Shown here in pieces: positions 53,133 to 59,973 of a DNA stretch of 59,973 bases. Location of the stretch: the NCBI GenBank assembly GCA_025360105.1, contig JANYCT010000054.1:1-59973 (forward strand), read 5' to 3'. Source of the DNA: Actinomycetes bacterium (lineage in GTDB: Bacteria > Actinomycetota > Acidimicrobiia > Acidimicrobiales > Ilumatobacteraceae). The position numbers and the translations under genes were made by a program. Under the pieces are notes generated by a model, which made no database searches, was not told the origin of the DNA, and was given only the letters and a program-made list of their open reading frames with translations. Every line of letters starts with the position of its first letter. The stretch's first letter is position 1.

Positions 53133-54770
53133 ATGTCGAACTGGAACTTTGCGGAGATCTTTATGGCGGTCGCGGCACGCGTGCCGGATCGGCCTTGTCA
53201 GATACAGGGCGATCGCGTGATCACCTGGGGGCAGTTCGACGAGCGCACCACTGCGCTCGCCGCCGACCTCGTGGCGTCGGGAGTTGGTCGTCAGTCGAAG
53301 CTCGCTTGCTATCTGTACAACTCGCCTGAATATATGGAGTCCATGACGGCTGCCTGCAAAGCCGGCATGGCACCTGTGAACACGAACTACCGCTACGGCG
53401 CCGAGGAAATCGTCTACCTCTTCGACAACGCCGACGCCGAGGCGGTGGTGTTCCATGCTGTGTTCGGTGAACTGATCGAGCAGATTCGTGACCGGCTCGC
53501 GAAGGTGAAACGGTGGTACGTGGTCGCCGACGAAACAGGGCCGGGTCCCGAGTGGGCCACCCCCTACGAGTCCGTGGTTGCAGCCGCCGCAGTGTTGCCC
53601 GACGTCGTGCGCAGCGGCGACGACCTCCTGCTGCTCTACACCGGCGGAACCACAGGTATGCCCAAGGGTGTGATGTGGCGCCAAGACGACCTCTACAACG
53701 TGCTCGGCGGAGGCGGCAACGCGATCTTCGGCACGCCACCCGCCGACGGCATTGACGACTTGATGAGCCGCATCGATACCGCGGCTCCCATCGGTCCGGT
53801 GATGCTCGTGGCGTGTCCACTGATGCACGGCACGGGTCAGTTCAGCGCACTCAACAACATGGGCGCGGGCGGCTGCATCGTTACGCTCGAGCGGCGCAAG
53901 TTCGATGTCGCCGAGCTGCTCGGCACCGTCGAGCGCCGTCAGGTGAACTCGGTGATCATCGTCGGGCAGGCCTTCGCTGGACCGATGCTCGACCACCTGC
54001 GTGCCAACCCGCACAAATACGACCTCACCAGCCTCGGCCTGATCACCTCGAGCGGCGTCATGTGGAGCCAGGACAACAAGGCCGGGCTGCTCGAGTTCAT
54101 CCCGCAGGCGATTCTGTTCGACTCGTTCGGTTCGTCGGAGGCTGTTGGCATGGGCGCCTCGGTCAGCTCCAAGGGCGCCCCGCAACAGACGGCCAAGTTC
54201 CAGATCGGGGCCACGTGTGCGGTGTTCAACGAGCTGGGTCATCGCGTTGAACCCGGTTCGGGTGAACAAGGTGTTGTCGCGGTTGGCGGCTTCATTCCGT
54301 TGGGCTATTACAAAGACGAGGCCAAGACTGCGCAGACATTTCGCACGTACGAGGGACGTCGATGGAGCGTCCCTGGAGATTTTGCTGAAGTCAACGTCGA
54401 TGGCACCCTTCGTCTGCTCGGACGTGGTTCGGTGTGCATCAACACCGGCGGCGAGAAGGTTTTTCCCGAAGAGGTGGAGGAGGCGCTCAAGACACATCCG
54501 AGCGTGCTCGACGCGGTCTGCGTCGGCCTGCCTGACGAACGATTCGGTGAGGTCATCTGCGCAGTGGTGGAGGCCACCGAGGGCGCCGACGCTCAACTCG
54601 CCACGTTGTCGGATCATGTTAAGGGTCTCCTCGCGCACTACAAGGCTCCACGCCACATCGTGGTGGTCGACACCATCGGTAGGGCGCCCAATGGCAAGGT
54701 CGATTACAAGCGTCTCAAGGATCTCGCGTCAGCACGAATCAGCCAAGCTGCTCAGCCGGGTGTCTTATGA
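53133..54770 (+). CDS. Acyl-CoA synthetase (FadD, AMP-binding)
   Basis: This 545-residue adenylate-forming enzyme has the P-loop LLLYTGGTTGMPKGVMWRQ (about 190-208), the later ILFDSFGSSEAVGMG, and the C-terminal GRGSVCINTGGEKVFPEEVE with the catalytic Lys in PNGKVDYKRL. The YTGGTTGMPKGVMWRQ form is typical of actinobacterial FadD19/FadD-like ligases that start fatty-acid or sterol side-chain degradation. The ATG at 53133 follows GGGGGAG; the longer frame adds noncoding sequence. It overlaps the following gene (ATGA). Confidence 0.95.
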   Translation: MSNWNFAEIFMAVAARVPDRPCQIQGDRVITWGQFDERTTALAADLVASGVGRQSKLACYLYNSPEYMESMTAACKAGMAPVNTNYRYGAEEIVYLFDNADAEAVVFHAVFGELIEQIRDRLAKVKRWYVVADETGPGPEWATPYESVVAAAAVLPDVVRSGDDLLLLYTGGTTGMPKGVMWRQDDLYNVLGGGGNAIFGTPPADGIDDLMSRIDTAAPIGPVMLVACPLMHGTGQFSALNNMGAGGCIVTLERRKFDVAELLGTVERRQVNSVIIVGQAFAGPMLDHLRANPHKYDLTSLGLITSSGVMWSQDNKAGLLEFIPQAILFDSFGSSEAVGMGASVSSKGAPQQTAKFQIGATCAVFNELGHRVEPGSGEQGVVAVGGFIPLGYYKDEAKTAQTFRTYEGRRWSVPGDFAEVNVDGTLRLLGRGSVCINTGGEKVFPEEVEEALKTHPSVLDAVCVGLPDERFGEVICAVVEATEGADAQLATLSDHVKGLLAHYKAPRHIVVVDTIGRAPNGKVDYKRLKDLASARISQAAQPGVL

Positions 54771-55639
54771 ACGGTGATCATCTCCGGTCCAGATTGAACG
54801 CCGGTGAGAGCGTGCTGATGCCCGGTGTGTGGGATGTGCTGTCAGCCAAGCTTGCCGTCGAGGCGGACTTTTCGACGGTGTTCGTCAGTGGCTACTGCGT
54901 CAGCGGCACCCTGTTGGGTCAGCCCGATTTTGGCCTGCTGACGCAAACCGAGATGGCCGAGGTCGCGCGGCGCATCTGTTCGGCGGTGCCTGACACCATG
55001 GTCATCGTCGATGCCGATACCGGCTACGGCAACCCGCTCAATACGATACGCACAGTCGAACTCTGGGAACAGGCTGGCGCCACCGGATTGTTCCTCGAGG
55101 ATCAGGTCTGGCCGAAGCGGTGCGGTCATATGGCCGGCAAGCAGGTCGTACCGGTGGCCGATTGGCTCGCGAAACTGCGCGCCGCAGTGGATCACCGCAC
55201 CCATCTGCATGTCACCGCCCGAACCGATGCCCGCGCTGCGGTTGGGCTCGACGATGCCATCGAGCGGGCGAGAATGGCGCGCGACATCGGCGTCGACGCA
55301 ATCTTCGTGGAAGCGCCCGAATCGATTGCTGAGATGGAACGCATCGCAGCCGCCCTGAACGATGTCATCCTGGTGGCCAACATGGTCGAGACGGGCCGCA
55401 CGCCACTGCTCACCCCCGCCGAACTCGCCGACCTCGGGTTTCATCTGATCGTGTCGCCTCTGAGCGCGCTCTTCACCATGGTGCACGCGATCCGCGAGTC
55501 ATTGGTTATCTTGCGTGATCAGGGTTCGCTGCGGGGCCACCTCGATCGTCTCATCGACTTCGAGGACTTCGGCCGCGTCGTCGGTCTGTCCGAGCAATAC
55601 GCGCACGACGAGCGCTATCGGGACAACGACCACACTTAA
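54767..55639 (+). CDS. Isocitrate lyase/PEP mutase superfamily protein
   Basis: This 290-residue TIM-barrel enzyme has the metal-binding DADTGYGNPLNTIRT and LEDQVWPKRCGHMAGKQVV, with the KRCGH loop, as in 2-methylisocitrate lyases, carboxyphosphonoenolpyruvate mutases and oxaloacetate decarboxylases. Which of these is uncertain. It overlaps fadD, so it may act on a degradation product of the same pathway. Confidence 0.9.
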   Translation: MNGDHLRSRLNAGESVLMPGVWDVLSAKLAVEADFSTVFVSGYCVSGTLLGQPDFGLLTQTEMAEVARRICSAVPDTMVIVDADTGYGNPLNTIRTVELWEQAGATGLFLEDQVWPKRCGHMAGKQVVPVADWLAKLRAAVDHRTHLHVTARTDARAAVGLDDAIERARMARDIGVDAIFVEAPESIAEMERIAAALNDVILVANMVETGRTPLLTPAELADLGFHLIVSPLSALFTMVHAIRESLVILRDQGSLRGHLDRLIDFEDFGRVVGLSEQYAHDERYRDNDHT

Positions 55640-55645
55640 AGTCCG

Positions 55646-55673
55646 TTGACTCGCCGGGTCTACCAGTTACACT
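55646..55673 (+). promoter_or_regulatory. Promoter of the SAM riboswitch-metX transcript
   Basis: TTGACT (55646-55651), a 16-base spacer and TACACT (55668-55673). The predicted start, about 55680, is right at the 5' strand of the riboswitch P1 helix. Confidence 0.65.
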
Positions 55674-55680
55674 TGCGAAA

Positions 55681-55800
55681 GCATTACGAGCGGCCCCTCC
55701 GGGCCCGGCAACCTGGGTCGGAAGCCCCAAGGTGCCTCCAACTGCGGGTCCTTCGCAGGTGGGATGTGGTCGGCTAACAGTCCGGCAACAAAGGCCCCGG
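55681..55800 (+). ncRNA. SAM riboswitch, SAM-I/IV-like (S-box clan), upstream of metX
   Basis: The conserved core is present: ATTACGAG entering P2, CCCGGCAACCTGGGTCGGAA, then CCCCAAGGTGCCTCCAACTG. P1 can form from GCATT (55681-55685) and GATGT (55763-55767), P3 from CCTGGG with CCCCAAGG, and P4 from CTGCG with CGCAG. A downstream hairpin GTCGG/CCGGC (55769-55786) fits P5 of SAM-IV-like forms. SAM binding should turn metX down. I read this as SAM-I/IV type by similarity of the core and order of helices; the exact subclass needs a covariance-model search. Confidence 0.85.
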
Positions 55801-55803
55801 CCG

Positions 55804-55836
55804 CTCTCGATGTCGTGAAAGTGTCAACGGCGAGAG
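55804..55836 (+). promoter_or_regulatory. Anti-Shine-Dalgarno hairpin before metX
   Basis: CTCTCG (55804-55809) is complementary to CGAGAG (55831-55836), part of the metX ribosome site GAGAGGAGG. Pairing would hide the ribosome site, so the riboswitch probably works on translation. Confidence 0.5.
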
Positions 55837-55845
55837 GAGGACAAC

Positions 55846-57021
55846 ATGACGAAGTCGCTGCTACCGGCAACGGGCGCGTGGCGCACCGGCGATCCCGCGG
55901 GCAATCGTCAGTTCTTCACGATCGCTGTCGACCGGCCGTTTGCTCTGGACGGGGCGACGTCGCTCACTCACGTCACGACCGCGTTCGAGACCTGGGGTGC
56001 GCTCGACGACAGCGCAAGCAACGCCATCCTCATCTGCCACGCATGGACCGGTGACAGCCATGCTGCGGGTCAGGCGGGTCGGGGCCACGTGGCAGCGGGT
56101 TGGTGGGACGACATCATCGGGCCGGGCAAGCCCATCGATACGAACCGCTGGTTTGTCGTGTGCGCCAACGTGCTCGGGGGCTGCCAAGGGTCGACGGGAC
56201 CCGCCTCGACGCATCCGGTCGACGACAAACCCTATGGTTCGCGATTTCCGGTCATCACTATTCGCGACATGGTGCGTGTTCAGGCTCGCCTTGCAGATCA
56301 CCTCGGCGTCGACGTCTGGCACAGTGTGATCGGCGGTTCCATGGGCGGCATGCAGGTGCTCGAGTGGGGTATCACCTACCCGCACCGAGTGCGTTCGCTC
56401 GTGCCCATCGCTACGTGCGCGCAAGCAACGGCGCAACAGATTGCGTGGGGCGCCATCGGCCGTCGCGCCATCTTGCTGGACCCGAGGTGGCGCAGCGGCG
56501 ACTACTACGACGCCGAACCCGGTGATGGTCCCTGGGAGGGTCTCGCAGTAGCGCGTATGGTTGCTCAGGTCACGTTCCGCAGCGACAACGTCTTCACTGA
56601 TCGATTTGGCAGGGAGCTCGCCGACGGCGCAACGCTGAAGGACGGATTCGAAATGTGGCAGCGCTTCGAGGTCGAGCGCTATCTCGATCATCACGGCGAC
56701 AAACTCATCCGCCGTTTCGATACCAACAGCTACCTGATCATCGGCAAGGCCATGGACCTCCACGACGTCGGACGCGGCCGCAACGGTCTGGTGTCGGCCA
56801 TCGCTCGTATCCGCGTGCCAACGCTCACGATGGGTATCTGGAGCGACATGCTTTATCCGTCGTATCAGCAACGTCAGATCCGTGATTTGCTCGTGTCCGC
56901 CGGCACCGCGTGCGAGTACGTCGAGATCGATTCGCCGCATGGTCACGATGCATTCCTCATCAACCTGGATCAGGTGGCTCCGCCGATCGAGGCCTTTCTC
57001 GACTCGGTCGCGAAGCAGTAG
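55846..57021 (+). CDS. metX: Homoserine O-acetyltransferase
   Basis: This 391-residue alpha/beta-hydrolase-fold enzyme acetylates homoserine for methionine synthesis. The nucleophile elbow GGSMGGMQVLEWG has Ser165; GPASTHPVDDKPYGSRFP and the late SPHGHDAFLI, with the catalytic His, are typical of MetX. Length is normal. GAGAGGAGG is well placed before the ATG. It lies under a SAM riboswitch, which fits methionine biosynthesis. Its last 62 bases overlap the end of a convergent gene. Confidence 0.97.
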   Translation: MTKSLLPATGAWRTGDPAGNRQFFTIAVDRPFALDGATSLTHVTTAFETWGALDDSASNAILICHAWTGDSHAAGQAGRGHVAAGWWDDIIGPGKPIDTNRWFVVCANVLGGCQGSTGPASTHPVDDKPYGSRFPVITIRDMVRVQARLADHLGVDVWHSVIGGSMGGMQVLEWGITYPHRVRSLVPIATCAQATAQQIAWGAIGRRAILLDPRWRSGDYYDAEPGDGPWEGLAVARMVAQVTFRSDNVFTDRFGRELADGATLKDGFEMWQRFEVERYLDHHGDKLIRRFDTNSYLIIGKAMDLHDVGRGRNGLVSAIARIRVPTLTMGIWSDMLYPSYQQRQIRDLLVSAGTACEYVEIDSPHGHDAFLINLDQVAPPIEAFLDSVAKQ

Positions 57022-57484
57022 AGGCATGGCGGCCCGCCGCCACCGCATCGAGCATCGGAATCGCTTTGCTTTTCAGAGGCAGGCGCAGCGCCATCATCTC
57101 GGGCACGTTGGGATCGTGGCTGCCATCGAGCAAGTAGATGACCCGGCGCTTGTGCGGCGTGCCCGACGGGCCGACGACCTTCCAGTACGAGACCCTCGGC
57201 CGGCGGCCCTGCAGCAGTCGCGTGGGGTTGGCCATGGCATCTCGTCGTTGCATTCCGGTGGATCCGCCACGGCGCTGGCGTACCTCGACTGTGTCGTGGC
57301 GTACGCGACCGACACGCACCTCGCGCCAGCGATTGTCATTCCGGCCGTCGCGCCCGATGCCCTGTCCGTAACAGACCATGCGCTCGCCGTCCTTGCTGAC
57401 CCAATGCGGCTCCATGCGGTACGCGATCCAGAGCAGAAACCCGCAGCTGGCGGCAATTGCGAGAACAGTCAGAACGCTGGACAT
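56960..57484 (-). CDS. Small membrane-anchored protein, unknown function
   Basis: This 174-residue protein has one N-terminal helix (SSVLTVLAIAASCGFLLWIAY), followed by RMEPHWVSKDGERMVC, a basic region and a PHKRRVIYLLDGSHDPN segment, then a disordered basic C-terminus. It ends inside metX (62-base overlap). The ATG at 57484 is preferred to the longer frame because it opens directly on the membrane helix. The function is unknown. Confidence 0.65.
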   Translation of the reverse strand: MSSVLTVLAIAASCGFLLWIAYRMEPHWVSKDGERMVCYGQGIGRDGRNDNRWREVRVGRVRHDTVEVRQRRGGSTGMQRRDAMANPTRLLQGRRPRVSYWKVVGPSGTPHKRRVIYLLDGSHDPNVPEMMALRLPLKSKAIPMLDAVAAGRHASTASRPSRERPRSAEPPDPG

Positions 57485-57555
57485 ACGCTTCCAGCTTGAC
57501 GCATCCACATGGTGGCTGCACACTTCGTTGTCAAACCTGCGAGACTTTCGATGTC

Positions 57556-58371
57556 ATGAGTCTGCTGTCATCCCACTCGATCGGCCCGTCGGCTCTCGGC
57601 CTGCTCGCCGACACGGTCAACGATGCGAGCAGCACCCGCAAGCTCTACCTCATTGCCCTCGGCCTTGCACTGCTCGGTGGAGTGTTGTTGATCGTCACCG
57701 TGTGGTTCTGGCGCAGCACACGGCCCGAGCCTGAGTTGCTCGCCCCTCTCGAACAGATGGGCGCACGTACGTTTCGTCAACTCGACGGTCGCGCGCAGAA
57801 GGAACTGCTCGATTCAGTTCGTCCCGAAGATGCCCAACCGATGCGCTGGGGAGTGGTGCACGGCGATCCGATGCCGGGCACAGAAATCGATCTCGAGGCC
57901 GCTGCCCGAGCCGACATGATTGGCTACGACGACCTTCGCGAGCCGGAGACCGAGCTCGAGGCGGAGCTCGATCCTGAATCCGATTCTGATTCTGATTCTG
58001 CTTCTGCTTCTGCTTCTGATTCTGATTCTGTTTCCGATTCTGAGCCGGACGTCGAGTCTGTTGATACAGCGGGTGCAGCACTGGTGGATGAACCCGTTGA
58101 AGAACCCGAGGTTCCCGCCGTCGGTGAAACCGACGTCGTCATTCCCGAGACCGCTGACGAGATGCCGCCCGAGACCGCCGACGAGGTTGCAGAGGTTCCG
58201 CCCGAGGTTGCAGGAGTGGCAGCCGTTGCAGAAGCAGACGAACCCGATGTGGGGCCCGTTGCCAGTGGCGACGAGCCGACAGCAGCGGACAGTGATGACC
58301 TAGGCGACCGTTCCCGTAGCGCGGTGCTGATGGATCCATTGCTCAGATTTCCCGGACGCGACACGAACTGA
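57556..58371 (+). CDS. Single-helix membrane protein with acidic Asp/Ser repeat tail
   Basis: This 271-residue protein has one membrane helix (KLYLIALGLALLGGVLLIVTV, about residues 28-48), a short region and then a long acidic tail (Glu, Asp, Val, Pro, Ser), including an in-frame SDSDSDSASASASDSDS stretch from a hexanucleotide microsatellite. It is divergent from the gene at 57484. The tail is probably disordered. No function is recognised. Confidence 0.75.
   Translation: MSLLSSHSIGPSALGLLADTVNDASSTRKLYLIALGLALLGGVLLIVTVWFWRSTRPEPELLAPLEQMGARTFRQLDGRAQKELLDSVRPEDAQPMRWGVVHGDPMPGTEIDLEAAARADMIGYDDLREPETELEAELDPESDSDSDSASASASDSDSVSDSEPDVESVDTAGAALVDEPVEEPEVPAVGETDVVIPETADEMPPETADEVAEVPPEVAGVAAVAEADEPDVGPVASGDEPTAADSDDLGDRSRSAVLMDPLLRFPGRDTN
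57982..58041 (+). repeat. Hexanucleotide microsatellite coding for Asp/Ala-Ser repeats
   Basis: Ten 6-base units: GATTCT x3, GCTTCT x3, GATTCT x2, GTTTCC and GATTCT, all in frame. The GAT and TCT codons contrast with the GC-ending codons of the surroundings. Confidence 0.9.
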
Positions 58372-58396
58372 ACCCGCCTCGACGGTGTCTGGCGGT

Positions 58397-58402
58397 TACG
58401 GT
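58397..58402 (+). promoter_or_regulatory. Candidate -10 of the 58409 gene, leaderless
   Basis: TACGGT ends 6 bases before the ATG at 58409. The intervening GAAGGT could alternatively serve as a poor ribosome site. Confidence 0.4.
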
Positions 58403-58408
58403 GAAGGT

Positions 58409-58636
58409 ATGGCTGGGTTAGACGTTGAGGCAATGTTGGCACGATTCCGCGAGCGTTCAGCGGCGGTGAAAAAGCGGCCTCTGCCGCCCGTTGCCGGCGA
58501 GGAGCGTCAGGCCTTCATCCAGCAGGCGCAGACCGACTTTCAGGATTTTGCGATCATTGGCGATTCGGTCGGCTCGATCGAAGACGGTTTTCTCGTCCTG
58601 CGCGTCGATCTGCGACCGGCCGATCAGAAGACATGA
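58409..58636 (+). CDS. Small conserved protein
   Basis: This 75-residue protein (MAGLDVEAMLARFRERSAAV onward) resembles short actinobacterial hypotheticals. It is probably helical at the N-terminus, and its C-terminal EDGFLVLRVDLRP may be a beta segment. It overlaps the EamA gene start by four bases (ATGA), so it is probably translated with it. The longer frame to 58385 adds a non-conserved leader. Confidence 0.7.
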   Translation: MAGLDVEAMLARFRERSAAVKKRPLPPVAGEERQAFIQQAQTDFQDFAIIGDSVGSIEDGFLVLRVDLRPADQKT

Positions 58637-59556
58637 CCACTGCGTTAGAGACGCGTGCGCCGTCGAGTGATGTCCCGCTGATCGCCGGTTCGCTCGCCGT
58701 TGTGGCGTGGGGTTTTGGACCGTTGATCGTGCGAGGGATCAGCGCGTCTGCGCCGTCGATCATCGTGTTTCGGCTCGGTTTCGCCATCCCGGTGATGATC
58801 GCCGTTGCGTACGCCACAGGCGGTCGCATCACCGTTGCCGTTATGCGTCAAGCAGTCGTGCCCGGTGTGCTGTTTGCGTTGTCGATGATGGCCAGCTTCG
58901 AGTCGTACAAAGCCACCTCTATCGCGGTTGCCTCGCTCATCCCAGCGGTGCAGCCTGCGTTGGTGTTGTTCATTGCCGTGCGGCTGTTTGGGGAACGATC
59001 ATCCAGCCGCCAGCTTGTGCTTGCTGGTGCCGCGCTCGCCGGGGTCTTCGGCGTGGTGCTTGCTGCGGGCAACACCAGCGGAATGGCGATGCGCGGCAAC
59101 GCCCTCGCTGTCATCAACCTGCTGCTGTGGACGGTCTACTTCATCCAGGTGAAACGCGTTCGTTCGACCGGCGTGCACTCGTGGTCATTCATTGCATGCG
59201 TGTTCATGGTGGCTTCGTGTATCGCAATTCCTTGGGGTCTTGTCGCGTCGAACGACCTCAATACGGTGGGTGGTACTGACTGGCTGTTGATCGGGCTGAT
59301 GGTGTGCGGCCCTGGTCTGATGGGCCACGGACTGATGACCTGGGCGCAACGACACCTAGATCTCACGGTCGCGTCACTGCTCACCCTCGCGAGCCCTGTG
59401 ATCTCGGCGACGGGTGCATGGCTCATTTTCAGCGAGCGTCTTCGTCCGCTGCAGGTGCTGTTCGCCAGCGTTGTGTTGATCTCCCTCGCTGGCATCGTGG
59501 TGGACGCGAGAGTGAGCGTTGCAGCCGAAACCGGCTTGTCCGGTCCGGTGGAGTAG
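58633..59556 (+). CDS. EamA/DMT-family transporter
   Basis: This 307-residue protein has ten hydrophobic helices in two EamA repeats. GSLAVVAWGFGPLIVRG and ALAVINLLLWTVYFIQVKR begin the halves; VASLIPAVQPALVLFIAV and TLASPVISATGAWLIFSERL are the conserved helices in each half. Such proteins export metabolites or amino acids; the substrate is unknown. The translation start overlaps the small-protein gene. Confidence 0.93.
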   Translation: MTTALETRAPSSDVPLIAGSLAVVAWGFGPLIVRGISASAPSIIVFRLGFAIPVMIAVAYATGGRITVAVMRQAVVPGVLFALSMMASFESYKATSIAVASLIPAVQPALVLFIAVRLFGERSSSRQLVLAGAALAGVFGVVLAAGNTSGMAMRGNALAVINLLLWTVYFIQVKRVRSTGVHSWSFIACVFMVASCIAIPWGLVASNDLNTVGGTDWLLIGLMVCGPGLMGHGLMTWAQRHLDLTVASLLTLASPVISATGAWLIFSERLRPLQVLFASVVLISLAGIVVDARVSVAAETGLSGPVE

Positions 59557-59566
59557 TTGCTAAACT
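59536..59566 (+). promoter_or_regulatory. Possible promoter of tRNA-Gly
   Basis: TTGTCC (59536-59541) and TAAACT (59561-59566) with a 19-base spacer lie just before the tRNA. The -10 ends 14 bases from the mature 5' end. Weak. Confidence 0.3.
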
Positions 59567-59580
59567 TCGCTTCGCAATAT

Positions 59581-59656
59581 GCGGATGTGGCTCAGCTGGT
59601 AGAGCATCACCTTGCCAAGGTGAGGGTCGCGAGTTCGAATCTCGTCATCCGCTCCA
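59581..59656 (+). tRNA. tRNA-Gly (anticodon GCC), CCA encoded
   Basis: The acceptor stem GCGGATG pairs with CATCCGC (59646-59652), the discriminator is T, and CCA is encoded at 59654-59656. The D arm GCTCAGCTGGTAGAGC, the anticodon loop TTGCCAA in a TCACC/GGTGA stem, and the T arm GCGAGTTCGAATCTCGT are all canonical. An integrase gene begins 123 bases downstream, making the tRNA 3' end the probable attachment site. Confidence 0.96.
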
Positions 59657-59714
59657 AGAAACACCAGGTCAGCGGCCCTACTGGGGTCGCTGGCTTGCGT
59701 TTTCGGCTTGCCGG

Positions 59715-59737
59715 TATACCATCGCGCTATACCATCG
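59715..59737 (+). repeat. Two direct copies of TATACCATCG upstream of the integrase
   Basis: TATACCATCG at 59715-59724 and 59728-59737, a 13-base period; the first copy overlaps the palindrome GGTATACC. Perhaps integrase or excisionase arm sites, or an operator. Confidence 0.5.
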
Positions 59738-59779
59738 GGTTCGTTTCGCCCCTGAGTCACTCCTGGTAAGCAGGTGAAA

Positions 59780-59973
59780 ATGGCCGAAAAGTCGATTTCT
59801 CAGAAGTCTTCCGAAGACTCAGCGAGCAAGGCAGTCGTGTCCGGTCCGCGGGCCAAGGGGAGTGGTGGGGTCTTCGCGATTCGCCCCGGAGTTTGGCGGG
59901 TCGACATCGAACTTCCTCGCGACAAGGTGACCGGCAAGCGGCGTCGAGTGAGCCGCTACATCGAGGGCGCTCG
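59780..59973 (+). CDS. Tyrosine-type site-specific integrase, N-terminal fragment (runs off window)
   Basis: The frame is open from the ATG at 59780 to the window end (about 64 residues). After a Ser/Lys-rich leader comes SGGVFAIRPGVWRVDIELPR and TGKRRRVSRYIEG, the pattern of the arm-type DNA-binding N-terminal domain of phage and ICE integrases. The catalytic Arg/His/Tyr lie outside the window, so the call rests on this domain plus the adjacent tRNA. GCAGGTG is the ribosome site. Confidence 0.7.
   Translation, partial: MAEKSISQKSSEDSASKAVVSGPRAKGSGGVFAIRPGVWRVDIELPRDKVTGKRRRVSRYIEGA

Noticed and set aside
53085-54656. A 523-residue antisense frame opposite fadD
   Set aside because: Shadow of a secure gene; no motifs and odd composition (His, Arg and Asp rich).
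55861-57048. A 395-residue antisense frame opposite metX
   Set aside because: Codon-bias shadow of metX; no family resemblance.
57982-58041. Possible CRISPR-like repeat array
   Set aside because: Units are 6 bases, contiguous, without spacers and in frame within a gene; it is a microsatellite.

Overview
The window is dense, high-GC chromosomal DNA (roughly 60-65% G+C by eye) from an actinobacterium, most likely of the class Acidimicrobiia (Ilumatobacter-like). This lineage call is inferred from gene content: a fused Kgd-type 2-oxoglutarate enzyme without a lipoyl domain, a fused CysNC, a UvrD2-like helicase with an HRDC domain, a WS/DGAT acyltransferase, an F420-type luciferase-like oxidoreductase, several CaiB/BaiF CoA transferases, P450 plus [3Fe-4S] ferredoxin, and an actinobacterial FadD. 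No ribosomal RNA lies in the window, so the lineage is not proven.

Layout. 1-4865 (+): end of an aldehyde dehydrogenase, then a tightly overlapping trio of PEP-utilizing mobile-domain protein, DHA2 exporter and CoA transferase. 4853-7059 (-): a tandem pair of TIGR03032/DUF4915-like paralogues. 7138-12129 (+): an LPXTG surface protein with a Calx-beta domain, then sulfate activation genes cysD and cysNC. 12126-15398 (-): a His-rich membrane protein, an enoyl-CoA hydratase, a CysQ-like phosphatase and a small membrane protein. 15513-20663: a small membrane protein, ettA, a PuuD-like membrane protein and a lone molybdopterin oxidoreductase whose start codon lies in a long inverted repeat. 20672-28593: a cupredoxin lipoprotein, kgd, a HAD phosphatase, a NYN/S1-like RNA protein, xthA and a thioesterase. 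28577-33450: uvrD2, a PH-SHOCT membrane protein, DUF952, galK and an LLM oxidoreductase. 33515-41372 (+): hydrolase, AMACR, PIG-L, histidine phosphatase, lipoprotein, DUF455, SDR and GMC oxidoreductase. 41466-49333: serine hydrolase, WS/DGAT, aldo/keto reductase, MBL hydrolase, SURF1, PhyH dioxygenase, phosphotransferase and DUF4262. 49349-52962 (-): P450, ferredoxin, a small protein, a saccharopine-dehydrogenase-like protein and a SET-domain protein. 53133-59556: fadD, an isocitrate-lyase-like gene, a SAM-I/IV-type riboswitch driving metX, envelope proteins and an EamA transporter. The window ends with tRNA-Gly(GCC) followed by the start of a tyrosine integrase, which marks the edge of an integrated element.

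How genes fit together. CysD, CysNC and the CysQ-like phosphatase supply sulfate activation and PAP turnover, and the SAM riboswitch ties metX to methionine/SAM demand. Much of the rest is acyl-CoA chemistry (CoA transferases, AMACR, hydratase, FadD, thioesterase, WS/DGAT) and redox enzymes, consistent with a lipid- or steroid-degrading heterotroph.

The most striking recurring signal is regulatory. Many transcription-unit heads have a TAnnnT-like -10 hexamer only 6-8 bases before the start codon, which predicts leaderless mRNAs. Two divergent pairs have just 26 bp between start codons with overlapping, opposed -10 elements. No CRISPR array, insertion sequence or clear defence system was seen, and no gene-free stretch exceeds about 300 bases.
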